NCBI GenBank assembly: GCA_017481395.1
Contig: JAFUPE010000060.1
Span: forward strand, 1-22,064
Direction of reading: 5' to 3'
Length of the DNA: 22,064 nt
Origin: Ruminococcus sp.
GTDB taxonomy: Bacteria > Bacillota_A > Clostridia > Oscillospirales > Acutalibacteraceae
Positions 8,495 to 15,932 of this stretch are shown here, one piece after another; position 1 is the stretch's first letter, and every line of letters begins with the position of its first letter. The notes beneath the pieces were generated by a model that did not search any database, was not told the origin of the DNA, and saw nothing but the letters and a program-made list of their open reading frames with translations. The position numbers were made by a program, and so were the translations under genes.

Positions 8495-9868
8495 TTAAAA
8501 TCTGAAATACAAAAAGGGATTGAAAGAACCATCTACGAGATAAGCTGTGCAAACTGCAAGAAGCAACACAAGCACCACAGGTTCGAAAAATTTTGTAAAT
8601 TTAGCTTTGTTTGCAACGAGCTTGGGTACAGGTGTCGCACCAACAATCGCCACAATAAACACCACAATATAGCTTCTGGCGTAATAAAGGGTTTCGGTGC
8701 TTAAAAGCGGAATTCCGCCTCCACCGAACATAGAACCGATATATGAAAAAGCCTCGCTCATATCAGCGGCGTTAAAAATCACAAAGCTGATTATTACAAA
8801 GAAAATTAGATAAATATGACTTAACACCTTTGATTTATTAAGATATTTAAGCAGGAAGACCTTTTCGACTACAAGTAAAACCGCAAAGTAAAGTCCCCAT
8901 ATAATAAAATTCCAAGCCGCACCATGCCAGAATCCCGTAAGAAGCCAGACAACAAAGATATTAATAAACATTCTCAGCGTCTGCACCCTTGAGCCGCCCA
9001 TGGGGATATATACATAATCCCTGAACCAACTGCCCAGAGAGATATGCCAACGACGCCAGAACTCGGTAGCACTTTTAGAGATAAAAGGGTAATTAAAGTT
9101 CTCCATAAAGGTAAAGCCGAAAATTTTACCTAAACCGATTGCCATATCGCTGTAGCCTGAAAAATCAAAGTAAATGTGAAGCGAAAAAGCAACTGCATAC
9201 AACCAGTAAAAAGCAACGCTCTTGTCGTCACTGGCCTTAAAGGTATCGCAAAGCTCGCCAAGGACATTTGCAATGAGGATTTTTTTAGAAAGACCAAGCA
9301 CGAATCTGCGAACACCCTCGGCACATTTTTCGAAGCTGTGAGTGCGGTTATGAAACTCTCTTTCAATATCGCTGTAACGGACAATGGGCCCTGCAATAAG
9401 CTGCGGAAAAAGTGCAATATACGCCGCTAAGTTAATGGGGTTACGCTGAGCCGGCACGTCTGCCCTGTATACATCAATATTATAGCTTAAAATCTGGAAT
9501 GTGTAAAAGCTTATTCCGATAGGCAGTGTCACCTGTAAAAGAGGAATTGACAAGCCTGTAACAGCATTGAAATTGTAGATAAAGAAATCCACATATTTAA
9601 AATAAACCAAAAATCCTATTTCAAACACAAGTGCAAAAGTGAGCCACAGTTTTTTCAGTTTAGGCTTCACTTCGGTAAGCAAGCCGAAAACATAGCCTAC
9701 CGTAACGGTAATAAGCATTAACAGCACAAGCCTTGGCTCGCCCCACGCATAAAACACAAGACTTGAAATAAGTAATGTAAGGTTCTTAAGCTTTTTAGGC
9801 GTTACCGCGTACAGAAGCAGTACGCAGGGTAAAAAGTAAAATAAAAACGGAATACTGGAAAAAAGCAT
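8495..9868 (-). CDS. MBOAT O-acyltransferase (AlgI/DltB-like)
   Basis: 457 residues with many hydrophobic segments, typical of the AlgI type (about 450-520). The family core is present: YFDFSGYSDMAIG (about 233-245), SATEFWRRWHISLGSWFRDY with His275, and the active-site block TGFWHGAAW with His315. These integral membrane enzymes move acyl groups, usually acetyl, across the membrane for O-acetylation of extracellular polymers. The AlgJ-like partner lies directly downstream, so the pair is an acetylation unit rather than DltB, which would come with dltA, dltC and dltD. The start is ATG 9868 with GGAGG (9877-9881) 8 bases upstream. No good SigA promoter was found in 9869-9965; a weak ECF-like arrangement is noted at 9929-9956. 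The symbol is left blank because the substrate is unknown. Confidence 0.9.
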   Translation of the reverse strand: MLFSSIPFLFYFLPCVLLLYAVTPKKLKNLTLLISSLVFYAWGEPRLVLLMLITVTVGYVFGLLTEVKPKLKKLWLTFALVFEIGFLVYFKYVDFFIYNFNAVTGLSIPLLQVTLPIGISFYTFQILSYNIDVYRADVPAQRNPINLAAYIALFPQLIAGPIVRYSDIEREFHNRTHSFEKCAEGVRRFVLGLSKKILIANVLGELCDTFKASDDKSVAFYWLYAVAFSLHIYFDFSGYSDMAIGLGKIFGFTFMENFNYPFISKSATEFWRRWHISLGSWFRDYVYIPMGGSRVQTLRMFINIFVVWLLTGFWHGAAWNFIIWGLYFAVLLVVEKVFLLKYLNKSKVLSHIYLIFFVIISFVIFNAADMSEAFSYIGSMFGGGGIPLLSTETLYYARSYIVVFIVAIVGATPVPKLVANKAKFTKFFEPVVLVLLLAVCTAYLVDGSFNPFLYFRF

Positions 9869-9965
9869 TTATTAATCCTCCGAGGAAAGCTTGTTTTTAC
9901 AGGGAACGCATTTATACACTCTTAATTATTAACGTATTAGAATGGATAAATCCACACCCTGCACG

Positions 9966-10012
9966 AAAAAAGGCTTTCTCACCGATATTAAACGTAAGCG
10001 AGAAAGCCTTTT
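9966..10012 (-). terminator. Terminator for the sigma / anti-sigma / lipoprotein operon
   Basis: A perfect 13-bp stem, AAAAGGCTTTCTC (9968-9980) with GAGAAAGCCTTTT (10000-10012), and a 19-base loop. On the minus strand it follows the lipoprotein stop by 10 bases and is followed by six T. It separates this operon from the MBOAT operon. Confidence 0.85.
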
Positions 10013-10022
10013 GTTTAAAATA

Positions 10023-10607
10023 TTACTCTAATGTAATTCCGTCTTCGGCAGCAATAGCACCATCGTCGGGAGCAATGTCCATACCGCCTACTGCAGCACC
10101 GTCGTCTGCAGGCTGCTCTTCAAAGCTTGTGGGACACATTACGAAGAATACTGTGTTACCTTCTGCCTCGCAAATCATTTCCTCTGCTTCTGTGCAAATG
10201 TTCCAGCGAAGGTTTGCGTTGTCCTCGAGAGTTTTTACAAAAGCGGCAACGTCGCCACCCTCTGCAACTGTGAAGATGTAGCCGACAAAAGGAATTGTGC
10301 CGATTGCAGGGCCAAACATAACGCCCTCTTCGAAGCCTTTGATTTCTTCGTTAAAGCCGTTAAGGAAGCCTTCTTCTACAGGCATTGTAGCAGGCATAAA
10401 CTGAATTTCTTCGTTTGTAAGAAGTGCGTCTGCGATTTCCTGAGCTGTTTTGTCAGTAAGAGTTTTGAAATCAGCAAGAAGCTTTGTGCCTACTGTTGTG
10501 GGTGCGGGGTCAGTTGCAGGTTCGGTAGAACCTGTGCCACCTGTACCGCAAGCGGACACTGCGAGCATCATAAGTGCGGCGAGAATAATTGCAATTGTCT
10601 TTTTCAT
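10023..10607 (-). CDS. Putative lipoprotein of the ECF sigma operon
   Basis: 194 residues. It has a clear lipoprotein signal peptide: MKK start, hydrophobic core, lipobox LAVSAC with Cys20 as the likely lipidated residue. A Gly/Thr/Pro-rich linker follows, then a globular domain of about 130 residues and an acidic, Asp/Ala-rich tail (about 167-194). The ribosome site AAAGGAG lies 8 bases before ATG 10607. It is the third gene after the sigma factor and anti-sigma-like gene (23-base gap) and ends at the 9966 terminator. The globular domain contains two FxEEG-type loops and GYIFTVAEGGDV; I do not recognise it. From context it may be a surface sensor or effector of the ECF pathway, but that is inference. 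Function unknown. Confidence 0.82.
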   Translation of the reverse strand: MKKTIAIILAALMMLAVSACGTGGTGSTEPATDPAPTTVGTKLLADFKTLTDKTAQEIADALLTNEEIQFMPATMPVEEGFLNGFNEEIKGFEEGVMFGPAIGTIPFVGYIFTVAEGGDVAAFVKTLEDNANLRWNICTEAEEMICEAEGNTVFFVMCPTSFEEQPADDGAAVGGMDIAPDDGAIAAEDGITLE

Positions 10608-10630
10608 TTTGGTTACTCCTTTAATTTAAA

Positions 10631-11158
10631 TTAATTTATTGTGGCGGTAAAACTACCGTCAGTTTCGTTTTGAACAAGGGTTACAGCGGCATTTCCTTTA
10701 GAGCTTTTAAGTGTCATCTTAGCCTCAGGAAACTCGTCCTGACGCTCAATTTCCCACACAAAAGCGACTTGCCCTTTTAAAGCTATGCTCTTCACTCTTT
10801 CTCCTGTATCAAGGATTATAAAACCATCAGACACAGAAACCGAGGTTTCTTCTTCAAGCTCCATTTCAACAGGCAACGAGAGCACAGGTGAAGACCTCAT
10901 ATCGAAAGTATTGGCAGGACTGATGTCGTAAAAAACAATTGAATCTGAAAGCTGTTGGCCGTTAAGCACAATATTGGGCTCGAAATAATTGCCAAAAGCG
11001 GCTATAGAGAATATAAGCACTATACACGCGGCAAGGGAGCTTACCAATGGGATAAGGTAAATTTTGCTTTTTTTAGGCTTTGCATTAACTACCTTTTCAT
11101 AAAGCTCGTCGGGTGCTTTTATGCTATTATAAGCATCAAGCTGTGTTTTATTAAACAT
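10631..11158 (-). CDS. Putative anti-sigma factor, single-pass membrane protein
   Basis: 175 residues. A short cytoplasmic part (1-32) contains IKAPDELYEKVVNA, a helix of the kind that starts many clostridial anti-sigma proteins. One membrane helix follows (about 33-56), then an extracytoplasmic beta-rich domain of about 115 residues. The gene starts one base after the sigma factor stop, and its ribosome site AGGAGG is inside the last sigma codons, so the two are translationally coupled. That order and topology are the usual ECF sigma/anti-sigma arrangement, and the call rests mainly on them. I see no zinc-binding HxxxCxxC motif, so it is not a ZAS-type anti-sigma, and the outer domain does not resemble a lysozyme-binding RsiV domain as far as I can judge. 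Confidence 0.7.
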   Translation of the reverse strand: MFNKTQLDAYNSIKAPDELYEKVVNAKPKKSKIYLIPLVSSLAACIVLIFSIAAFGNYFEPNIVLNGQQLSDSIVFYDISPANTFDMRSSPVLSLPVEMELEEETSVSVSDGFIILDTGERVKSIALKGQVAFVWEIERQDEFPEAKMTLKSSKGNAAVTLVQNETDGSFTATIN

Positions 11159-11159
11159 C

Positions 11160-11636
11160 CTATTCCTCCTTTCTGATGATTTCTCTGGCTCGCTTAAGCC
11201 GCATTTTTGCGGCAGAAAGACTTATACCCAATACATCTGCAGTCTCCTGCAGACCTAAGCCCTCGAGACAGTGCAACACAACTGTGCTCTTGTACTTTTC
11301 GGGTATACATGAAAGGATTTCGAAAAGCTCCATTCTGCCCTTTGAAACCGAATCCACAGGCTCGATTTCAATATCGCTGTGAATTTTTAACCTTACCTTT
11401 CGGCTTCTGAGCATATCGTGGCATCGGTTAACCGTTACACGCAGAAACCATGCTTTTTCGTGCTCATCATCCTTAAAGGAAGGAACTGCGGATATATACT
11501 TGATAAACACGTCCTGCACAGCATCCTGAGCATCCATATCACTTTGAAGCTCAGCCACAGCTACTCGGTAAAGCATATCTGCATATTTGGTATAAACTGC
11601 TTCGATATTAGGTTTTGAGCTTGAGAAATTATCCAC
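11160..11636 (-). CDS. ECF-type RNA polymerase sigma factor
   Basis: 158 residues from GTG 11636. The frame is open to TTG 11669, but AGGAGG at 11646-11651 lies inside that extension, 9 bases before the GTG, so the GTG is preferred. Region 2 is clear (IEAVYTKYADMLYRVAV, then DAQDAVQDVFIKYI, and the DNA-melting AWFLRVTVNRCHDMLR). Region 4 follows (IPEKYKSTVVLHCLEGL, then the helix-turn-helix LQETADVLGISLSAAKMRLKR). There is no extra C-terminal domain. It heads a three-gene operon with a putative anti-sigma factor and a lipoprotein, and likely directs its own transcription from the promoter-like site at 11658-11686. Such factors in Firmicutes usually respond to envelope stress; the signal here cannot be told from sequence. 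Confidence 0.9.
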   Translation of the reverse strand: MDNFSSSKPNIEAVYTKYADMLYRVAVAELQSDMDAQDAVQDVFIKYISAVPSFKDDEHEKAWFLRVTVNRCHDMLRSRKVRLKIHSDIEIEPVDSVSKGRMELFEILSCIPEKYKSTVVLHCLEGLGLQETADVLGISLSAAKMRLKRAREIIRKEE

Positions 11637-11657
11637 TTTCTTAGCCCTCCTGTTATA

Positions 11658-11686
11658 TAAACGATTCAAAAGGCAAAAAGGTCACA
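11658..11686 (-). promoter_or_regulatory. ECF-like autoregulatory promoter of the sigma operon
   Basis: Minus strand: TGTGACC (11680-11686), 16-base spacer, CGTTTA (11658-11663). This resembles the Firmicutes ECF pattern (TGaaAC, 16-17 bases, CGTC). No SigA-type promoter was found here. The leader would be very short, with the ribosome site near its 5' end. The -35 is one arm of the neighbouring terminator stem. Confidence 0.4.
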
Positions 11687-11702
11687 AACAAAATGTGACC
11701 TT
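11675..11702 (-). terminator. Terminator of the dockerin-protein gene
   Basis: A perfect 9-bp stem, AAGGTCACA (11678-11686) with TGTGACCTT (11694-11702), and a 7-base loop. On the minus strand it ends in five T (11675-11679). It begins 18 bases after the dockerin stop. Confidence 0.8.
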
Positions 11703-11720
11703 CTTAAAATTTTATAGATT

Positions 11721-14700
11721 TTAAAAATATTCGCCGATGGGATATGGAATTTCGATTTTAGCAACATACTTCTGTATTGCTGTGGCATCCTTAATGTTAA
11801 CTTTATCGTCAGCATTTACATCCGAACAGCTTAAGGCATCAACGCTTAACTCTTCAAGCTTTGCAGCATATTTCTGAATAAGAGTAGCGTCCTTAATATT
11901 AATTTTGCCGTTTCCGTCGGAATCGCCTAATATCATTCTTTCCCAAGCATCTGTTGTATTATCCTCTCCTGTGGTTGTACCGGGGATGATAATTGGTGTA
12001 TCGTTACCGCCCTGCGAAGGCTCAACTTTGCCGTCTGTGGTGGTGGGGTCAGTTGAGTCTGTAGATTTTTCAGAGGGGTCGGTGGAAATTGTAACGTCCT
12101 CTAAGGGACCGGTACCATCTGTAGGATTAGATGGGTCAACAGGGCCAGTAGGCTTAACGTTTGGCTTTGTGGGAAGTGTGGGCTCTACCGGGTCGGTCTC
12201 GGGAGGAATAATAACCTCAACTGCCTCGCCGATTGCATAGGAAATAGTCTTAGAAACCTCTTTGCCGCTTTGAGTTTTTGCGGTTGCAGTAAGTTCGTAT
12301 GTGCCAACCTCTGCAAAAGTATACGAAGCTGTATTTTCAGCACCAATTAATCCTCTGCCGTTTACCGAAAAGGTTACGGTATAGTCTTCCTCTGTACCAT
12401 AAAGCTCTGCTTTAAGTGTAATCTCAGTGCCTACACTCTGGGCACTGGATTTGTCTGCACCAAAGTTAAGCTCAAGGGGAATTTCTTCTACAACGGTATC
12501 CTTTAAAAGTGCACCAACTCGTGCAAGAGGAACAGAAATATTGTCTGCGTCCTCTTTTTCGTGAGAAGTTGAAGGCTCGTAGGAATATTCTTTATTAGCA
12601 TTGTCAAGACAAGAAGGGTCGTGAGGAAGCGTATTCATGGCAGATGTGCCGAAGGTAGATACAAGCATTGCACCGATACCATTTTCTTCGATATAAGCCT
12701 TATCAATACCAAGGTGCTCCATAGGAATTTTGATTTCGTAAATAAAGCCGTCGTCAGCGTCGTAGCCTTCGTCAAAGAAATCTACCCAGTCGGAATTATC
12801 TGAGTAACTGTCACCGATTACTCGGCTGCCGCCATAGCCGTTAACACCGATAATTTCATCAGAAAGTGTACCGTAGTCCCATGCAATTTCAAAGCCGTTG
12901 CGGTTCTTAACTCCGGGGTCATTTGTGGGTCTTCCGATATTAACTGACTCTGTATAATTAAAGAAGCCTTCGTCGTCAAGAGGAATAATTGCGGCACCGC
13001 CGTTAGTGTTGGCAGAATCAAACGCAATAAACGTATCAATATTTGTATCAAAGGTTAAGCCTGAACCCCACACGGAGTCGGACTCTATCCAGTTATTTGT
13101 CTTAACGTCAAGCTCGCGTGCTTTGCCGTCAGCATGCTTTGCAGGGTCAACGCTTAGCACCATATACATAGGAAGACCTGGGTTCCAGATAGAACCATTA
13201 GGCTTCTGAGCCGAGAATATCTGGTCGCCACCAAGAACACCGCTGACGTTAGCCATTTCCCACATAAAATAAAGGTTTTCATTATCCCATGATGCGTACA
13301 GTGCGTAATTATCAACAGAACGTTCGTGAATTGCAGAGGGCATATATACTCGAGGGTCGTCGTTTGCAACACCCTGTGCAATAAGCATCGATTCATCCCA
13401 GTCAGAGGGATCTCCGTCGACAGTGATTGAAGACGAGAATTTGCCCAGCTGCATATCGGGATTTGTAGCGTAGTTTCCGCCTACAGCGGCTGTTGTAGCA
13501 CCATCTGTAGGTGAATAAAAAGAAGCCTCGGTTGCCTTGAAGGTTTTATAATATTTTAACTCGGTTACTGTAACAGTACCATCTTTACCCTCAGCTTTAA
13601 GTGTAAGGGTTACCTCAGAGTTACCGATTTTGCCTTGACCTACTGCAATCGTAGTACGCTCGGTATACTCGAACTCGGCACCATTATCAACAGAATAACT
13701 GCCCTTAACTGCATTTTTAAGGTCGATATCTACGTTAAGTGCATCTGAACCAAACTTTGTACCCGAAGCAACGTATGCAAAGCCGTAAGGCTTGGAGTCA
13801 GGCTTACCGTAATCTACCCATTGCAAATCTTCCGACAAAAGCTTACACTGCCCCACCTTAAGAGCAAGTCCGCCTGCTTCTGGATACTGTTCGGAGCCGT
13901 CTAAATCACCGTCAAGACCGTCATTGAAAATGATACTTTCTGACTTATAGGTACTGTCGAAAGTAAGGTAATATAAACCCGAGTTCGAATCAAAGCTCAT
14001 TGCCTGACCCGGCCAATCGCCATTTTCCTTGGTACCGTAAGCATAGCAATAAACATTTTCCCAATTGTATTTGGAGTTATCGAAATATACAATTGACGCA
14101 CCAACAGGCGAGTCGGTCTTTGTATATGTATATATTTTCTCCACGGCATCTGCACCTTCGCCTGCTTTGAGGGTAAGCACAAACTTATCGCCTGCTTTGC
14201 CATCTTTGCCGATAGTTATCGTATCGCCATCAGCAAACTCAAGCTCTTCGCCGCCGTTTAATGAATATGTACCTGTAGAAACCTCGGTTAGCGAAAGTTT
14301 AACCGTAAGGCTGTCTAAAAAGTCGCAATCTTCAACAGAAGCAGACACCGTAACACCAATGCCTTCAAAAGCTTTCCAAGAAAGATTCCAGCACGGATTG
14401 CCGTAATCGTTATTACCGGCTGACGTACCTATAATACCAATCTGCCCGTTTTTAGGAAAATTAAGATTTACAGTCTGATGGGGATTGCTGACATTTTCAG
14501 AACCACCATCGTTAATATTAAACTCTGTGAAAGACGTGGTTGCTGTAAAGGCGTAAATATTACCATCAACCTTGGTCATCTTAACACCTGGCCAGCTTGG
14601 AGCACCTGAGCCTGACCACCAATAGACGTAGACGTCGCTGTTCCAGTCAGAGGGCTTTTCAAAATAGAAGGTATCCCCTGCCGCCGCGTTTACTGTCGCC

Positions 14701-14771
14701 ATAACACTCAAGGCACTTAAAGCCATAACAAGTGCTAAAACTAAGCTTAATAATTTATTACTCTTTTTCAA
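11721..14771 (-). CDS. Secreted starch-binding dockerin protein without a recognised catalytic domain
   Basis: 1016 residues from TTG 14771, which lies 6 bases after GGGAGGAG; the longer open frame to 14834 would run into the promoter. Order: signal peptide (about 1-32); a CBM26-like module (about 33-110, with VYWWSG and SWPG); a beta module (about 141-219, GTYSLNGGEELEF); a second CBM26-like module (about 226-310, CYAYG and DWPG); a second beta module (about 330-412, GSYSVDNGAEFEY); a large DOMON/CBM9-like region (about 440-750, beginning ITVDGDPSDWDES); an Ig/PKD-like domain (about 762-848); a Pro/Thr linker; and a type I dockerin (about 947-1010). The dockerin's two calcium loops, DSDGNGKINIKD and DVNADDKVNIKD, keep D/N at positions 1, 3, 5, 9 and 12, and both continue with ATxIQKY. 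Dockerins plug into cohesins of cellulosome or amylosome scaffolds. I see no glycoside hydrolase, so it is probably a starch-binding adaptor. Monocistronic. Confidence 0.88.
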   Translation of the reverse strand: MKKSNKLLSLVLALVMALSALSVMATVNAAAGDTFYFEKPSDWNSDVYVYWWSGSGAPSWPGVKMTKVDGNIYAFTATTSFTEFNINDGGSENVSNPHQTVNLNFPKNGQIGIIGTSAGNNDYGNPCWNLSWKAFEGIGVTVSASVEDCDFLDSLTVKLSLTEVSTGTYSLNGGEELEFADGDTITIGKDGKAGDKFVLTLKAGEGADAVEKIYTYTKTDSPVGASIVYFDNSKYNWENVYCYAYGTKENGDWPGQAMSFDSNSGLYYLTFDSTYKSESIIFNDGLDGDLDGSEQYPEAGGLALKVGQCKLLSEDLQWVDYGKPDSKPYGFAYVASGTKFGSDALNVDIDLKNAVKGSYSVDNGAEFEYTERTTIAVGQGKIGNSEVTLTLKAEGKDGTVTVTELKYYKTFKATEASFYSPTDGATTAAVGGNYATNPDMQLGKFSSSITVDGDPSDWDESMLIAQGVANDDPRVYMPSAIHERSVDNYALYASWDNENLYFMWEMANVSGVLGGDQIFSAQKPNGSIWNPGLPMYMVLSVDPAKHADGKARELDVKTNNWIESDSVWGSGLTFDTNIDTFIAFDSANTNGGAAIIPLDDEGFFNYTESVNIGRPTNDPGVKNRNGFEIAWDYGTLSDEIIGVNGYGGSRVIGDSYSDNSDWVDFFDEGYDADDGFIYEIKIPMEHLGIDKAYIEENGIGAMLVSTFGTSAMNTLPHDPSCLDNANKEYSYEPSTSHEKEDADNISVPLARVGALLKDTVVEEIPLELNFGADKSSAQSVGTEITLKAELYGTEEDYTVTFSVNGRGLIGAENTASYTFAEVGTYELTATAKTQSGKEVSKTISYAIGEAVEVIIPPETDPVEPTLPTKPNVKPTGPVDPSNPTDGTGPLEDVTISTDPSEKSTDSTDPTTTDGKVEPSQGGNDTPIIIPGTTTGEDNTTDAWERMILGDSDGNGKINIKDATLIQKYAAKLEELSVDALSCSDVNADDKVNIKDATAIQKYVAKIEIPYPIGEYF

Positions 14772-14805
14772 TTGAATCTCCTCCCTTTGAGATAAGAATA
14801 TAAAT

Positions 14806-14834
14806 ATTATATATCTTTTTCCACTTATTAACAA
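14806..14834 (-). promoter_or_regulatory. SigA-type promoter of the dockerin gene
   Basis: Minus strand: TTGTTA (14829-14834), 17-base spacer, perfect TATAAT (14806-14811). Transcription would start near 14799, leaving a leader of about 28 bases. This supports the TTG start at 14771 and excludes an upstream start at 14834. Confidence 0.65.
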
Positions 14835-14913
14835 TGGTTTTCAACACAAAAAATAATTTTTGTCTATTTTTACAATAATATGTCAAAAAATAATAATATA
14901 CCGACCTATAACA

Positions 14914-14942
14914 TTGAAACTTTTTTAAATTGCTGATATAAT
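14914..14942 (+). promoter_or_regulatory. SigA-type promoter of the RluA-family gene
   Basis: TTGAAA (14914-14919), 17-base spacer, perfect TATAAT (14937-14942). The start codon at 14963 lies only about 14 bases past the expected transcription start, with GAGG at 14952-14955 as ribosome site. Confidence 0.68.
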
Positions 14943-14962
14943 CTAAGGTACGAGGTATTATT

Positions 14963-15916
14963 ATGAGAGAATTAACTGTTAACAAAAATGACGCAGGTCA
15001 ACGCTTAGATAAATTTCTTTCTAAAAAATTTAAAACAATGCCGAAATCCCTGATGTACAAATACATCCGCATAAAGTGCATTAAGATAAACTCTAAAAAA
15101 TGCAAAATAGACGATGTACTTAAAGAGGGCGACGTGCTGACCTTTTACATAAAAGACGAATTTTTCGAGGAGGTTCCCGAAAGCTACGACTTTATGAAAG
15201 CACCGAAAAAGCTCAGCATTGTTTACGAAGACGAAAATATTATGCTTATTGACAAGCCTCAGGGACTTTTAGTGCATCCGGACAAGGAATATCACTTTGA
15301 CTCGCTTGTGGCAAGGGTTAAGCATTACCTTTATGACAAGGGCGAATATAAACCTAAGGAGGAAAACTCATTCTCCCCTGCTACTGTTAACCGCATTGAC
15401 CGAAACACAGGCGGAATTGTAATTGCTGCTAAAAACGCACAGGCTCTTAAAACCCTTAACCTTCTTATGAAGGAAAGAAAGATAGATAAGTACTACCTTT
15501 GTCTTTGCGAGGGTACCTTCAAGAAAAAAGAAGGTATTATTGAAAGCGGACTTAAGAAAGACGAAAAGAGCAACACCGTTACCAAAGTAAAGCTTGGCAG
15601 TACAGACAGCAAGGAGTCGGCAACACAATACAGGGTTATTGACGAAAAAGACGGATACTCTCTTGTAGAGTGCAAGCTTCTGACGGGCAGGACTCACCAG
15701 ATAAGGGTACATATGGCCTCACTTAAGCACCCTTTGGCAGGTGACACAAAGTACGGCGGTAAAGCACTTAAAATCCACGGAAACATAGGACAGGCACTTT
15801 ACTCGTACAAGCTGAGGTTTACCGGCTGTGAAGATACCGCAGTTGCATATCTTGATGGCAAAGAATTTGAAGTAAATAATATTTGGTTTGCAAAAAACGG
15901 ACAAATCTGCCTTTGA
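14963..15916 (+). CDS. RluA-family rRNA/tRNA pseudouridine synthase
   Basis: 317 residues, normal for RluC/RluD-type enzymes. An N-terminal S4 RNA-binding domain (about 2-65, GQRLDKFLSKKF) precedes the synthase domain. The catalytic block is NRIDRNTGG with Asp146; most relatives have HRLDxxTSG, so the first and eighth residues differ but the Asp is kept. The second conserved block, LLTGRTHQIRVHMA, is intact, followed by HPLAGDTKYGG. It converts uridine to pseudouridine in structured RNA; the target site cannot be told from sequence, so no rluB/C/D symbol is given. It has its own promoter at 14914 and is monocistronic. Its last codons form the left arm of its own terminator, which may constrain the C-terminal sequence. 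Confidence 0.93.
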   Translation: MRELTVNKNDAGQRLDKFLSKKFKTMPKSLMYKYIRIKCIKINSKKCKIDDVLKEGDVLTFYIKDEFFEEVPESYDFMKAPKKLSIVYEDENIMLIDKPQGLLVHPDKEYHFDSLVARVKHYLYDKGEYKPKEENSFSPATVNRIDRNTGGIVIAAKNAQALKTLNLLMKERKIDKYYLCLCEGTFKKKEGIIESGLKKDEKSNTVTKVKLGSTDSKESATQYRVIDEKDGYSLVECKLLTGRTHQIRVHMASLKHPLAGDTKYGGKALKIHGNIGQALYSYKLRFTGCEDTAVAYLDGKEFEVNNIWFAKNGQICL

Positions 15917-15932
15917 TTTGTCCGTTTGATTT
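15892..15932. terminator. Bidirectional terminator overlapping the end of the RluA gene
   Basis: A perfect 13-bp stem, AAACGGACAAATC (15895-15907) with GATTTGTCCGTTT (15915-15927), and a 7-base loop. T runs exist on both strands (15929-15934 on plus; six A at 15892-15897 on minus). The left arm and loop are coding and the RluA TGA (15914-15916) enters the right arm. It also serves the convergent pgeF gene. Confidence 0.85.

Noticed and set aside
9869..9965. SigA promoter for the MBOAT operon (TATAAA near 9911-9916 on the minus strand)
   Set aside because: No acceptable -35 box exists at 16-18 bases from this hexamer.
11905..12240. 111-codon plus-strand frame opposite the Pro/Thr linker of the dockerin protein
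   Set aside because: Low-complexity Ser/Val/Gly product arising from the linker's codon bias; no ribosome site or promoter.
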